DNA from: Bacteroides sp. Marseille-P3684 | GTDB taxonomy: Bacteria; Bacteroidota; Bacteroidia; Bacteroidales; Bacteroidaceae | Direction of reading: 5' to 3' | DNA length: 64,000 bases | NCBI RefSeq assembly: GCF_900291465.1 | Contig: NZ_LT985808.1 | Location: 217,563 to 281,562, forward strand | Shown: positions 51,481 through 60,754 of the stretch, in pieces | Position numbering within the stretch: the stretch's first letter is position 1 | Layout: each line of letters begins with the position of its first letter | Notes under the pieces: model-generated | Databases searched by the model: none | Told to the model about the DNA's origin: nothing | What the model saw: the letters and a program-made list of their open reading frames with translations, nothing else | Position numbers and translations under genes: made by a program

Positions 51481-54400
51481 ATGAAAAACAGAGAGAATCT
51501 TTTCCTGCGACAAGGCAGGGCAACGGGCTTTAGCAAAAGGCTCTTTGCGTGTTTGCTTCTGGGTTCATTGACTTTAGGCAATGCAATGGCTCAGAACATA
51601 AAAAGAATAACTTTACAGTTAAAGAATGCCCAATTGGAGAAAGTATTGTCTACTATCAAGGAACAAACGGGCATGCGGCTCATTTACAGCGATGAGGACA
51701 TAGCAAACATACCGCCTGTCAACATCAATGTAAAAGACATGGAGGTACTTGAGGCAGTAAAGCAATGCCTGAAAAATACAGGGCTTTCTGCAACTATAAA
51801 AGATAATACAATCGTCATCTCTCCTACTACACAAGCCGGGGAAATAAAAGGTATCGTAACTGACGAGCGCAACGGTGAACCTATGATTGGTGTCAACGTA
51901 TCTGTTATAAAAGGTGGAAAAATGATTACTGGCGTAGTTACAGACATCGACGGTAAGTTCAGCGTAAATATTCCCCGTGGCGCTCAGCTTAAATTCTCGT
52001 TCGTCGGTTACAGCGAACAAGTAATCAGTCCGGAAGGAAACGATATAAAAGTAGCGTTGAAAGAGGATGCCAATACGATGGATGAAGTCGTAGTCAACGG
52101 TTTCTTTACACGTTCCAAACAAACTTATACAGGTGCTGCACGCACTGTAACCTCTGAACAGTTGTTGAGCATATCACCCAACAATGTATTACAGGCATTG
52201 TCTGTTCTTGACCCTTCTATCAAAATAAACAAGAACAATGCAATGGGATCAAACCCCAACAATATTCCAGATCTTGTAATACGTAGTACTACATCACTGG
52301 CTACTGACAATGAAGCCGGACTGAATGCTCCTCTTATTGTTATAGACGGAGTGGAATCTACATTACAGGACTTATACGATATCAACATGTACGATATTGA
52401 GCGTGTAGATATCCTTAAAGATGCTTCAGCTACCGCACTTTACGGTGAAAATGCCGCAAACGGTGTTATCGTTATTGAACGTAAAAGAGTGGAACAGGCA
52501 CCAGTACGTATCCGATATACATTTACTCCAGATTTCAGTTTTGCTGACCTGTCAAGTTATGACTTATGCAACTCACAACAAAAACTGGAGTTGGAAAGAC
52601 TGGCCGGATTATACGACAGCAGCAACGGAAGCATGGATAATACCTATTATGAGAAACTGGCTCTGGTAAGCAGCGGCATCAATACCGACTGGAAGTCAAA
52701 ACCAATACGTACAGGATTCTCACAGACTCATTCGCTCTCTGTATCAGGACGTGGAGGAAGCATTGAATATAACATTACCGGAAACTTTACCGACAAGAAC
52801 GGTGTCATGAAAGATGACGGACGAAAGAATTATGGTCTCGAGCTCTACCTGGCATACCGTCTCAAAGAAAAACTGGTGCTTACCTTAAGAGCCAGCCACC
52901 AGCAAACCAATATCCGCAACTCCAAATACGGAAGTTATGACACATGGTTGCAAATGAATCCTTATGACTCTCCTTACGATGAAAACGGAGAACTCCGTTC
53001 ATTATTGTCATGGGATATGACCAATCCTCTTTATGAGGCATCACTAAGTAGCCTCTCTACTGAAGAAACCCGTACTCAGAACCTGTCTTTGAGTGCACGT
53101 TATAACTTCAAACCGAATTTGTACATCACGGCACAAGGTTCATTGCTCACGGCAAAAGGTACGGCCGATGATTTTGTATCTCCTCTTTCCATGCAGTTCA
53201 AAGACGTAACAGACCCGTTGAAAAAAGGAAGCTATACATTAACCAACAATGACGAAGACAATTATTCGTTCAAAGTAGTCGGTAACTGGATACACAGCTT
53301 CGATAATGACGGTACACTGTTTACATTGAACGTGGGAGGTGAAATCAAAAAAGAGAACAGTTCTTCACGCACAAGCATCGCTTCAGGTTTCTTGTCTGAT
53401 AACCTGACCGATTTCGGATACGCAGCATCTTACTCTGACACTACCCCATACGGAAGTGAAGACCTTGCCACCAGCGTAGGTGCCTTCGCTGCAGCAAACT
53501 TTACATGGAAAAACCGCTACATCATTGATGGTTCATACCGTATGTCTGGTTCTTCCAAGTTTGGAGAGAACAACAAATATGCACCGTTCTGGTCAGTAGG
53601 TGCCGGATATAACTTGCATAACGAAGAATTCATCAAACAGCTAGGATGGGTAGATATGTTACGTCTGAGAGGAAGTTACGGATATACAGGTAGCGTAAAA
53701 TTCTCACCATATCAGGCTATCTCTACTTATAAATATTACATTAGTAATATCCACCTTGGAGGCGTAGGTGCAGTGCCTATGGCCATGCCTAATCCAGATC
53801 TAACCTGGCAGACTACCAAGAAGCTGAATGTAGGTATCACTTCTTCATTCTTTGATGAACGACTGAATGTCAACTTTGACTACTATAACGAATATACCGA
53901 CGATATGCTTATCGACATCTCATTACCCCCATCATCCGGAGCCAGCACTGTAAAAGATAACTACGGCGCACAGGAAAGCAACGGTATCGAATTTGCCGTA
54001 TGGGGTAAACCTATCGTTACTAAAGACTTCAGCTGGACGGTTTCTGTAAACGGACTTCATTCAAAGACCGTCATCAAGAATATCTCTGAAGCATTGCAAC
54101 GCAAGAATGATGAAAACAATGCCGTATCTGATGAATCAGTTCCACGTATACTTTACGAAGAGGGCGGTTCTCCTACAGCAATCTATGCCGTACGTTCTGC
54201 CGGAATCGACCCTGCATCAGGAAAAGAAATATACATTAAGAAAGATGGAACCTACACTTATACATATGACGTAAAAGACAAAGTCGTAGTAGGAGATACC
54301 AATCCGGATGTTGAAGGTAACTTCTCAACAGACTTCATGTATAAGAATTTCTATCTGGGTGTAAACTTCAGCTATACTTTCGGAGGAGATATCTATAACT

Positions 54401-54759
54401 CAACCCGTGCAGCCAAGATTGAAAACATCAATCCGCAATACAATGCAGACGTAAGAGCATTCACCGAAAGATGGAAACAACCGGGTGACTTGGTACCTTA
54501 CCTGAACCTCAGTGCAACTGGTGGACAACAGTTCGTACACTCCAGCCGATTTGTTGAAAACGAGAATGAAATATGGTTGTCGAGCATCAACTTTGCCTAT
54601 GAGTTTCCACAATCATTGATCCAATCATGGGGAATACAACGCTTGCGACTGACTCTTGGAGCCTCAGACTTATTCCGTCTGTCAACTGTACGCTATGAAA
54701 GAGGTACCTCTTATCCTTATAGCCGCAGCATTAATATGTCATTCAATATTACACTTTAA
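51481..54759 (+). CDS. SusC/RagA-family TonB-dependent receptor with STN domain
   Basis: A 1092-aa outer-membrane transporter. Signal peptide residues 1-37 (ends NAMAQ). STN signalling domain about residues 45-115 (LEKVLSTIKEQTGMRLIYSD). Carboxypeptidase-regulatory-like domain about 125-195 (GEIKGIVTDERNGEPMIGVNV). TonB box/plug from about 205 (MDEVVVNGF..., VIDGVESTLQDLYDIN, DILKDASATALYGENAANGVI). The C-terminus is a long beta-barrel ending in Phe-rich strands (NMSFNITL). The STN domain signals to FecR in the periplasm. It pairs with the SusD protein 4 bp downstream. The substrate is unknown, and no glycoside hydrolase is nearby. Confidence 0.95.
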   Translation: MKNRENLFLRQGRATGFSKRLFACLLLGSLTLGNAMAQNIKRITLQLKNAQLEKVLSTIKEQTGMRLIYSDEDIANIPPVNINVKDMEVLEAVKQCLKNTGLSATIKDNTIVISPTTQAGEIKGIVTDERNGEPMIGVNVSVIKGGKMITGVVTDIDGKFSVNIPRGAQLKFSFVGYSEQVISPEGNDIKVALKEDANTMDEVVVNGFFTRSKQTYTGAARTVTSEQLLSISPNNVLQALSVLDPSIKINKNNAMGSNPNNIPDLVIRSTTSLATDNEAGLNAPLIVIDGVESTLQDLYDINMYDIERVDILKDASATALYGENAANGVIVIERKRVEQAPVRIRYTFTPDFSFADLSSYDLCNSQQKLELERLAGLYDSSNGSMDNTYYEKLALVSSGINTDWKSKPIRTGFSQTHSLSVSGRGGSIEYNITGNFTDKNGVMKDDGRKNYGLELYLAYRLKEKLVLTLRASHQQTNIRNSKYGSYDTWLQMNPYDSPYDENGELRSLLSWDMTNPLYEASLSSLSTEETRTQNLSLSARYNFKPNLYITAQGSLLTAKGTADDFVSPLSMQFKDVTDPLKKGSYTLTNNDEDNYSFKVVGNWIHSFDNDGTLFTLNVGGEIKKENSSSRTSIASGFLSDNLTDFGYAASYSDTTPYGSEDLATSVGAFAAANFTWKNRYIIDGSYRMSGSSKFGENNKYAPFWSVGAGYNLHNEEFIKQLGWVDMLRLRGSYGYTGSVKFSPYQAISTYKYYISNIHLGGVGAVPMAMPNPDLTWQTTKKLNVGITSSFFDERLNVNFDYYNEYTDDMLIDISLPPSSGASTVKDNYGAQESNGIEFAVWGKPIVTKDFSWTVSVNGLHSKTVIKNISEALQRKNDENNAVSDESVPRILYEEGGSPTAIYAVRSAGIDPASGKEIYIKKDGTYTYTYDVKDKVVVGDTNPDVEGNFSTDFMYKNFYLGVNFSYTFGGDIYNSTRAAKIENINPQYNADVRAFTERWKQPGDLVPYLNLSATGGQQFVHSSRFVENENEIWLSSINFAYEFPQSLIQSWGIQRLRLTLGASDLFRLSTVRYERGTSYPYSRSINMSFNITL

Positions 54760-54762
54760 AAC

Positions 54763-56223
54763 ATGAATAAGATGAAAAAACTAATATACATTTGTTACGG
54801 ACTATGTTCCTTGCTCCTTTTCAATGCATGCGACGATTTCCTGGATGTACGCCCAAAATCTGAGAAGGTAGAAAACGAGCAGTTTAAAGACGCACAAGGA
54901 TTTGAAGATGCCATATACGGAGTTTACGGTGAACTTCAGAATACCTATTCATACGGACGTTTCATGTATTGGGGATTTACTGAAGTACTTGCACAGAACC
55001 TTGCATGCTACCAGGATCAGGCAGAAATAGGACAGCCTCTTTCTGAACTTGATTACGAAGCAGATGCCGTAAAGGAAGTAATAGCCAACATGTGGGAAGA
55101 AGCATACAAGAATATCGGATACATAAACAATATTCTTGAAAACCTGGAAGGAAGAAACTCCATGACCCTTTACAATTACTATAGAGGTGAAATGCTTGCA
55201 ATGAGAGCTTTCCTGCATTTTGACCTTCTGCGCCTGTTTGCTCCTACTGACGAAACCAAAGAAGGTATTCCTTACGTAGAAACTTATTCATACGATGTGA
55301 AACCTTTTTATAAGGTAGGAGAAGTATATGACAAGATTCTCAAAGATCTGAACGAAGCTGAAAGTCTTCTTGCCGAAGAAGAAAACAGCATGGACTATCC
55401 GAGAACAGACAACAACCTGCGCAACTTCCTGAACTACCGCACTACACATTTCAATCTTTATGCCATATGGGCACTTAAGGCACGTGTATATTGGACAAGA
55501 GGCGATATGGCCAATGCTGCTATTTATGCCGAAAAAGTAATAAAAAGCGAGAAATTCCCGCTCGCATACAGACAGGAAATGGCAGACTATCTGGCAGGAA
55601 AGTTATCTGAAAAAGAAACGATTTTCGGAGTTTATTCTAACTCGTATCTTGAATCTGTACGTGCTCTTATATTCAATCAAACCTCATTTGTATCATTCCA
55701 ACCTTATCTGGAATCATCAGGTGGCAATGATTTACGAACCTTCGAAGATATCTATGCACTGGACAATGACAACACTGCAGCCGATTACCGCATGCAACAA
55801 CTGGACAACAGACTTTGGAGAAAAATCATAGATTATTATACACTGAAAGGAGAAAGTGGTCCTAGCGGATGGGACGCCCGATATTCCGGATTTACCCTGA
55901 TGCACGTTTCTGAAATGTATCTGATTGCGGCAGAAGCACTTCTGGAAACAAATTACGATCTGGCAGTCAGCTACTTTGACGCAGAACTTACCTCACGCGG
56001 ATTAAGAGGATTTGCAGTTCAGGGCAAACAACTTACCAAAGAAAACATTTACAATGAATATTGTAAGGAACTCTTTGGCGAGGGACAAATATGGTATAAT
56101 ATGAAACGCCTGAACAAAGACATCATATGCAATAGCCTTGACCGTGTATTACCGGCCAGTGACACATATTATGTAGTTCCAATACCAGACAGTGAATATG
56201 AATATAGAAATGACAACAAGTAA
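54763..56223 (+). CDS. SusD/RagB-family nutrient-binding lipoprotein
   Basis: A 486-aa surface lipoprotein with signal and lipobox LLLFNAC (Cys near residue 22) followed by DDFLDVRPKSE. Repeating helices with the SusD pattern are visible: GFEDAIYGVYGELQN, AYKNIGYINNILENLE, GEMLAMRAFLHFDLLRLFAP (near residue 148), and the C-terminal LMHVSEMYLIAAEALL and LFGEGQIWYNMKRL. It caps the SusC barrel and binds the imported compound. ATG at 54772 is an alternative start. Confidence 0.94.
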   Translation: MNKMKKLIYICYGLCSLLLFNACDDFLDVRPKSEKVENEQFKDAQGFEDAIYGVYGELQNTYSYGRFMYWGFTEVLAQNLACYQDQAEIGQPLSELDYEADAVKEVIANMWEEAYKNIGYINNILENLEGRNSMTLYNYYRGEMLAMRAFLHFDLLRLFAPTDETKEGIPYVETYSYDVKPFYKVGEVYDKILKDLNEAESLLAEEENSMDYPRTDNNLRNFLNYRTTHFNLYAIWALKARVYWTRGDMANAAIYAEKVIKSEKFPLAYRQEMADYLAGKLSEKETIFGVYSNSYLESVRALIFNQTSFVSFQPYLESSGGNDLRTFEDIYALDNDNTAADYRMQQLDNRLWRKIIDYYTLKGESGPSGWDARYSGFTLMHVSEMYLIAAEALLETNYDLAVSYFDAELTSRGLRGFAVQGKQLTKENIYNEYCKELFGEGQIWYNMKRLNKDIICNSLDRVLPASDTYYVVPIPDSEYEYRNDNK

Positions 56224-56234
56224 ATGTGTACAGT

Positions 56235-57011
56235 ATGAAAACAATATATATCAAACAAGCCTTGCTCGCTCTATTGTGCATAGCAGGAACAGCCTGCACA
56301 AATGAAGACTACCAGCTCTATGATACGACCCAAAAAGATTCTGCGTTCATTGAATATATCAATGACAAAGATGAAATAGCAACTTCGGTTTCCTATAGTT
56401 TTGGATTTGACATCGCTACAGAATACGTTGTAGAGCTACCTGTAAAACTTATGGGAATGACATCGGACAAAGCACGTACTTTCACTCTTGAACCGACAGA
56501 AGGTACTACCATGCAGGAAGGAGTGCATTATACTATTGATAAGGAAGCTATGTCTATTCCAGCCAATGGAATCGAGACAAAAGTGAAAATCACGCTTTTG
56601 CGCAACAATGATCCTGAACTGCAACAAAAGGAATTCACTTTAAACCTGATTCTAAAAGAGTCTGAAGACCTTGCCGTAGTAGGACAGAATAAATTCAGCA
56701 TCACTTACTCTGACATACACCCAGAATATGCTCCTAGCTGGTGGGTATCATGGGCTATGCCACCCTACAGATATGATGTAGCACAAAAGTTTTTTGAGCT
56801 TTTCTATGCAATGAAAGATGTTAATCCCGCTGTTATAGACGAGATGGTAACACAATACGGAGATTATTTCGTAAATGCCAGCAGCATGATGGGTCCGTTA
56901 TCTATGTATTCAAGCTTCATGAACAAATATGTACTGATACCCTTATACGAATATTATGAAGTACATGACCCATCAGCCATTGAAGGATGGGAAAAACCAT
57001 CCGCTATGTAA
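56235..57011 (+). CDS. DUF4843-type lipoprotein
   Basis: About 258 aa started at ATG 56235 (MKTIYIKQALLALLCIAGTAC), giving a lipobox Cys near residue 21; the frame also opens with GTG at 56226. The mature part has the pattern of DUF4843 proteins found after SusD in non-glycan Sus-like operons: SAFIEYIN near residue 35, beta-strand-rich middle with ARTFTLEPTEGTTMQEGVHY, and WVSWAMPPYRYDVAQKFFELF near 175. Likely an accessory surface lipoprotein; function not known. Confidence 0.8.
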   Translation: MKTIYIKQALLALLCIAGTACTNEDYQLYDTTQKDSAFIEYINDKDEIATSVSYSFGFDIATEYVVELPVKLMGMTSDKARTFTLEPTEGTTMQEGVHYTIDKEAMSIPANGIETKVKITLLRNNDPELQQKEFTLNLILKESEDLAVVGQNKFSITYSDIHPEYAPSWWVSWAMPPYRYDVAQKFFELFYAMKDVNPAVIDEMVTQYGDYFVNASSMMGPLSMYSSFMNKYVLIPLYEYYEVHDPSAIEGWEKPSAM

Positions 57012-57040
57012 TTATATCTAACCGTTATAAAAATAAAGAT

Positions 57041-58555
57041 ATGAAGAATATAATATATACCATTTTTTTATTCTTTGCTCTCACATCATGCATCAACGAT
57101 GATTCACGAGATGCAAACAAGCTGCTGCCAGAACTGTCAATAGAAGGCAGCGATTCTGAAAAGATGCCTGTTTACAACGTCTATTTCGGAACGGAATCTT
57201 TGGTAATAGATCCAAAGGTAAAAGCTACATCCAAAAACCTGAAATATGAATGGTCTGTAGGAGAATATAATACCACATCCGATTCAAAAGGAGAACTTAC
57301 CAAAATCAGTTCAGAACCGATACTGAATTATTCTTTTGAAAAGAAAGGTACATATTACATACATCTTACCGTTACCGATGATATCGTTGGAGATGTAATG
57401 GAATATCAGGTAAATGTAAACGATTACTTTGAAAAGGGAATATTGGTCATAGCCAACTCGGAAGACGGAAAAGGAAATCTGGGATTTATCAAAGACCTCA
57501 CTCCGGAAGATATTGCATCTGGAATGGAATACAAGGTAGAAGAACATTGCCTAGAACAAATGAACCCTGATATTCAAATGACGAAACTTATCGGAGCAGA
57601 CCGTACCAATGCTGCAACCAGCCCTTATGCACAAACTCCGATAATGATTGTCGCCTTGGAAGACAAATGTTTCTTTGTAAACTCTACAACTTTCGAAATC
57701 ATATCTTCTTCTGAGTATTCAAGCATCTTCGAAGGATTTAAGGCTACCCATTTTCTCTCGAATGACGGATATGCATCATACCCCTTTGTATATGATGTAA
57801 ATTCCAAACATTCTATACATTTCCAAAAGGCTTATTGGTATCTGTACGAATATCCGCATGAATTCTATCAGCAAAGCTATGAAGACGTTATTCCCGGATA
57901 TAACTATATGGCAAGTATAAATTCGTGGAGTACGACACCAGTATTCGTAAACTACAGTACTTCTGAAATTATCAAGTTCCAAGCTTATTCTAGTAATGGT
58001 ATGGCTACATCAGGCGACTTGTTCAAAGATAAGGATATACTGATGCTTGTTCATAACACACAACAAAATAGTGGAGACATTTATGTTGTAACAAAAGACA
58101 AAGCCAATCCTAACAAAATTTCACAATATACTATCTCTTTAAATACTGTAGGTGAATATCCTGATTGGACATATATTTATGAAAGCAGTAAAGAAACTTC
58201 TTATGAAGTAACGGACACACAGGGAATTCCTTCACAAGGAACAAGACTCACTCTTGCCAGAAGTAGTCAAGTAGCATTTTATGGTATTGGAGGAGATTTG
58301 TACGCTTACTACCTTTTCAACGCATCACCCCAACTTCCTACAAAACCCATTATTTCTTATCCTAATGAAGAGATTACCTGTATAGGTTACAATGAAGCAA
58401 CTCAGGATTTATACGTAGGTACTTACAGTAATGATACAAAACGTGGAAATGTATATATCTACAGCACAGAAGATCTGACCAGCGATAAATTTGAGCCTAA
58501 ATACGAGTTCAAACAATGCACAGATAAAATTTCTGATATAAGATACAAAAACTAA
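57041..58555 (+). CDS. PKD-like family surface lipoprotein
   Basis: About 504 aa started at ATG 57041 (MKNIIYTIFLFFALTSC), with lipobox Cys near residue 17; a longer frame begins inside the preceding gene but has no signal there. Residues 30-130 resemble PKD/Ig-like domains (NLKYEWSVGEYNT, KKGTYYIHLTVTDDIVGDVMEYQV). The C-terminal part has a propeller-like repeat pattern (ILVIANSEDGKGNLGFI, GDLYAYYLFNAS, EITCIGYNEATQDLYVGTY). This family commonly follows DUF4843 genes in SusCD operons. It probably takes part in substrate capture at the surface. Confidence 0.8.
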   Translation: MKNIIYTIFLFFALTSCINDDSRDANKLLPELSIEGSDSEKMPVYNVYFGTESLVIDPKVKATSKNLKYEWSVGEYNTTSDSKGELTKISSEPILNYSFEKKGTYYIHLTVTDDIVGDVMEYQVNVNDYFEKGILVIANSEDGKGNLGFIKDLTPEDIASGMEYKVEEHCLEQMNPDIQMTKLIGADRTNAATSPYAQTPIMIVALEDKCFFVNSTTFEIISSSEYSSIFEGFKATHFLSNDGYASYPFVYDVNSKHSIHFQKAYWYLYEYPHEFYQQSYEDVIPGYNYMASINSWSTTPVFVNYSTSEIIKFQAYSSNGMATSGDLFKDKDILMLVHNTQQNSGDIYVVTKDKANPNKISQYTISLNTVGEYPDWTYIYESSKETSYEVTDTQGIPSQGTRLTLARSSQVAFYGIGGDLYAYYLFNASPQLPTKPIISYPNEEITCIGYNEATQDLYVGTYSNDTKRGNVYIYSTEDLTSDKFEPKYEFKQCTDKISDIRYKN

Positions 58556-58571
58556 CCCTCTCTCTTCTTTC

Positions 58572-58608
58572 AATGGGGGTATGTCTTGGCGAAGAACATA
58601 CTCCCATT
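58572..58608 (+). terminator. Hairpin between the PKD-like gene and tlpA
   Basis: AATGGGGGTATGT (58572-58584) and ACATACTCCCATT (58596-58608) form a 13-bp stem with one mismatch and an 11-nt loop, followed by TAATTCTATT. It may end most transcripts from the SusCD operon or reduce expression of tlpA. Confidence 0.65.
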
Positions 58609-58648
58609 TAATTCTATTACAAACCAAGTAACCATTTAAACATCAGTC

Positions 58649-59992
58649 ATGAAACTACATATTGCTATTCTATTGGCTTTAATTTATGCCTGCACCATGA
58701 ATGCACAGTTAACAGTCAAAGGTCACATAACAGTAAAGAATGAAACTGACAGCATACATGAAATAGCCATCAACAACATCATGATGGGAAACTCATCATA
58801 CACTCCTGTAAAAGCTGACAACAATCAGTTCAATATAAAGCTTACATCGGCTAATAACGGATTTTACCAACTTAACATCATTGTCCGAAAAGGAGATTCA
58901 AACAAGTATCCTTTCAACATTCCGCTGTATATGCCCGACTCCATCCGTATATACAACCTTGACATACAAATTGACAATGAAAAGATACAGTACGGCTTTG
59001 ACAATGACAATACCTTTCTGGGAGAATATTATAATCAGGCAAACGTCATGAACAAGGAAGTATGGACCAACACTCCCTTGCCTGAGAACTCTTTGAAACT
59101 TATAAATCAATATGACAACATACTAAACAAGCTGTTGACTCAGTACAAGCCTTCAAAAGAGGTAGAATTATATGCACGGACCTGGAACTTTATTGAAAAG
59201 TCAAAAGCTATAAACGACATCCAATTTATGCATAGAAGAAACGGTAAAACCACTCCCAAAGAATTAGACAACGAAACCAATAATGCAACAGCTTTATTAA
59301 ACAACAAGTATGCGATATGTTTTAATGAAACACCGATGTTCTTTTGCGCAAATATGCCTAAGGGAATGACTCTTGAAGAAAAAATGGACTATATCTATAA
59401 AAAAGCCGAAGACAAAAACCTGCAAAAGAGTATAGCGGAATATCTTCTGAGAAAGTATATCTCATCTTACAACTACAACAAAGACTTTTCTAACGGACTG
59501 ATCGTCTTGGAAAAATGCGTCAGCAAATACAATCTTCCGGAAAAATATGTAAATGACTTCAAAAAAAGAAGATATATACTAGACAAGGCTCCATTTCCCG
59601 ACATAACCTTTTACGATTCTGAAGGAAAAGAGCATACGTTCGAAGAGTTCAAGGGATATTACGTATACATTGATATCTGGGCATCGTGGTGCGTTCCGTG
59701 CTGTAAGGAAATTCCGCATCTGCAAAAGTTGGAAAAAGAACTGAACAATCCGGCTGTAAAGTTCCTGTCTGTATCCATCGATCAGAATGAAAAGAACTGG
59801 AAGAAGAAAATAGAAGAACTGAATCTGCACGGAAACCAATGGTTCAACAAAGGCAATGAAATATCAAACTTCCTGAATATAAATGCCATCCCAAGATTTC
59901 TTCTGTATGATAAAGAAGGCAAGCTCATGAACATTGATGCTACCCGCCCCAGCAATCCGCAGACAAAAGAAATGCTGGAACAGCTAAAATAA
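58649..59992 (+). CDS. TlpA-like thioredoxin-fold lipid/periplasmic protein
   Basis: A 447-aa secreted protein with signal peptide MKLHIAILLALIYACTMNA. Residues 20-120 look like the DUF4369-type beta-rich domain often fused to TlpA (VKGHITVKNETDSIHEI). Residues 310-447 are a TlpA/AhpC thioredoxin domain with active-site WASWCVPC (Cys348 and Cys351) and the cis-Pro region NAIPRFLLYDKEGK. It should carry out thiol-disulfide exchange on outer-envelope or imported proteins. A TlpA gene after a FecR-SusCD operon is common in Bacteroidales. It is followed by a terminator. Confidence 0.88.
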   Translation: MKLHIAILLALIYACTMNAQLTVKGHITVKNETDSIHEIAINNIMMGNSSYTPVKADNNQFNIKLTSANNGFYQLNIIVRKGDSNKYPFNIPLYMPDSIRIYNLDIQIDNEKIQYGFDNDNTFLGEYYNQANVMNKEVWTNTPLPENSLKLINQYDNILNKLLTQYKPSKEVELYARTWNFIEKSKAINDIQFMHRRNGKTTPKELDNETNNATALLNNKYAICFNETPMFFCANMPKGMTLEEKMDYIYKKAEDKNLQKSIAEYLLRKYISSYNYNKDFSNGLIVLEKCVSKYNLPEKYVNDFKKRRYILDKAPFPDITFYDSEGKEHTFEEFKGYYVYIDIWASWCVPCCKEIPHLQKLEKELNNPAVKFLSVSIDQNEKNWKKKIEELNLHGNQWFNKGNEISNFLNINAIPRFLLYDKEGKLMNIDATRPSNPQTKEMLEQLK

Positions 59993-60049
59993 AGAAGTAA
60001 AATAAGATGATTACTAACTGACAGACAATCAGTAAGTATATACAACGAG

Positions 60050-60081
60050 CAACCCGACTGCAGAGGTCTGCAATCGGGTTG
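60050..60081 (+). terminator. Terminator after tlpA
   Basis: CAACCCGACTGCAGA (60050-60064) pairs with TCTGCAATCGGGTTG (60067-60081), a stem with one internal mismatch pair and a tight loop. It ends the rightward uptake operon before the leftward nrd genes. Confidence 0.75.
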
Positions 60082-60148
60082 TATGCTTATCAGCCTCCTT
60101 GAATAAAGTCACTTTCTACTGGCTCCATAATTTATTGATACCCAACAA

Positions 60149-60221
60149 AAAGTTTATCTTTAGCCTAAAGATATATGTACTTAAGTTAAAGATACATGTA
60201 CTCAGCCTAAGGATAAACTTT
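60149..60221. repeat. 21-bp-period palindromic cluster between convergent genes
   Basis: TTAGCCTAAAGATATATGTAC (60160-60180), TTAAGTTAAAGATACATGTAC (60181-60201) and TCAGCCTAAGGATAAAC (from 60202) are related tandem units with a 21-bp period. The outer ends AAAGTTTATC (60149-60158) and GATAAACTTT (60212-60221) are perfect complements. TATCTTTAG-C-CTAAAGATA inside is another near-perfect palindrome. Confidence 0.75.
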
Positions 60222-60248
60222 CCAACCTGTATAAAAGCAGATTATCAG

Positions 60249-60743
60249 TTAGTGACTGTATGAATAAACTACAGTCTGCTTGCTTTTCAGTGAAGCCTGC
60301 ACATCAATAAGCCGTTGGTTGCTGCTTCCTCTGAAACAAAGGCTTTCGTCTTTCAGTTCCTTTTTGAAACGGCCGTCTACCAGTACGTCTATGTATTTCA
60401 ACAAACGAACCTGTTTTGGATTATTCAACAGATTTTCAAACGTATACCCCGTGTAGCACCATATGCTCTTATTGCTTTGATGCTTGATGGCACAAGCCAG
60501 CTCGGCAAAGCCTTCAGGCTGAAACATCGGGTCACCGCCGCTAAAGGTTACGTCGGCAAACTCGTCAGCCAGAACTTTTTGAAGAATTTCGTCCGTACTC
60601 ATCCAATGTCCGCGATTAATATCCCAAGATTCGGGATTATGACAGCCGGGACATCCGTTAGGACATCCGGCGGCATAGATAGCGGTGCGGAATCCCGGTC
60701 CGTCTACCGTCGTATCTTCAAGAATATCAAGGATAGATAACAT
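60249..60743 (-). CDS. nrdG: Anaerobic ribonucleotide reductase activating protein
   Basis: A 164-aa radical-SAM activase. The cluster motif CxxxCxxC is AAGCPNGCPGCHNPESW (Cys27, 31, 34), followed by the SAM-binding FSGGDPMFQPEG near residue 68. It generates the glycyl radical on NrdD using S-adenosylmethionine under anoxic conditions. The gene starts 11 bp after nrdD ends, forming an nrdD-nrdG operon. Confidence 0.95.
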   Translation of the reverse strand: MLSILDILEDTTVDGPGFRTAIYAAGCPNGCPGCHNPESWDINRGHWMSTDEILQKVLADEFADVTFSGGDPMFQPEGFAELACAIKHQSNKSIWCYTGYTFENLLNNPKQVRLLKYIDVLVDGRFKKELKDESLCFRGSSNQRLIDVQASLKSKQTVVYSYSH

Positions 60744-60754
60744 GATGATTACGC

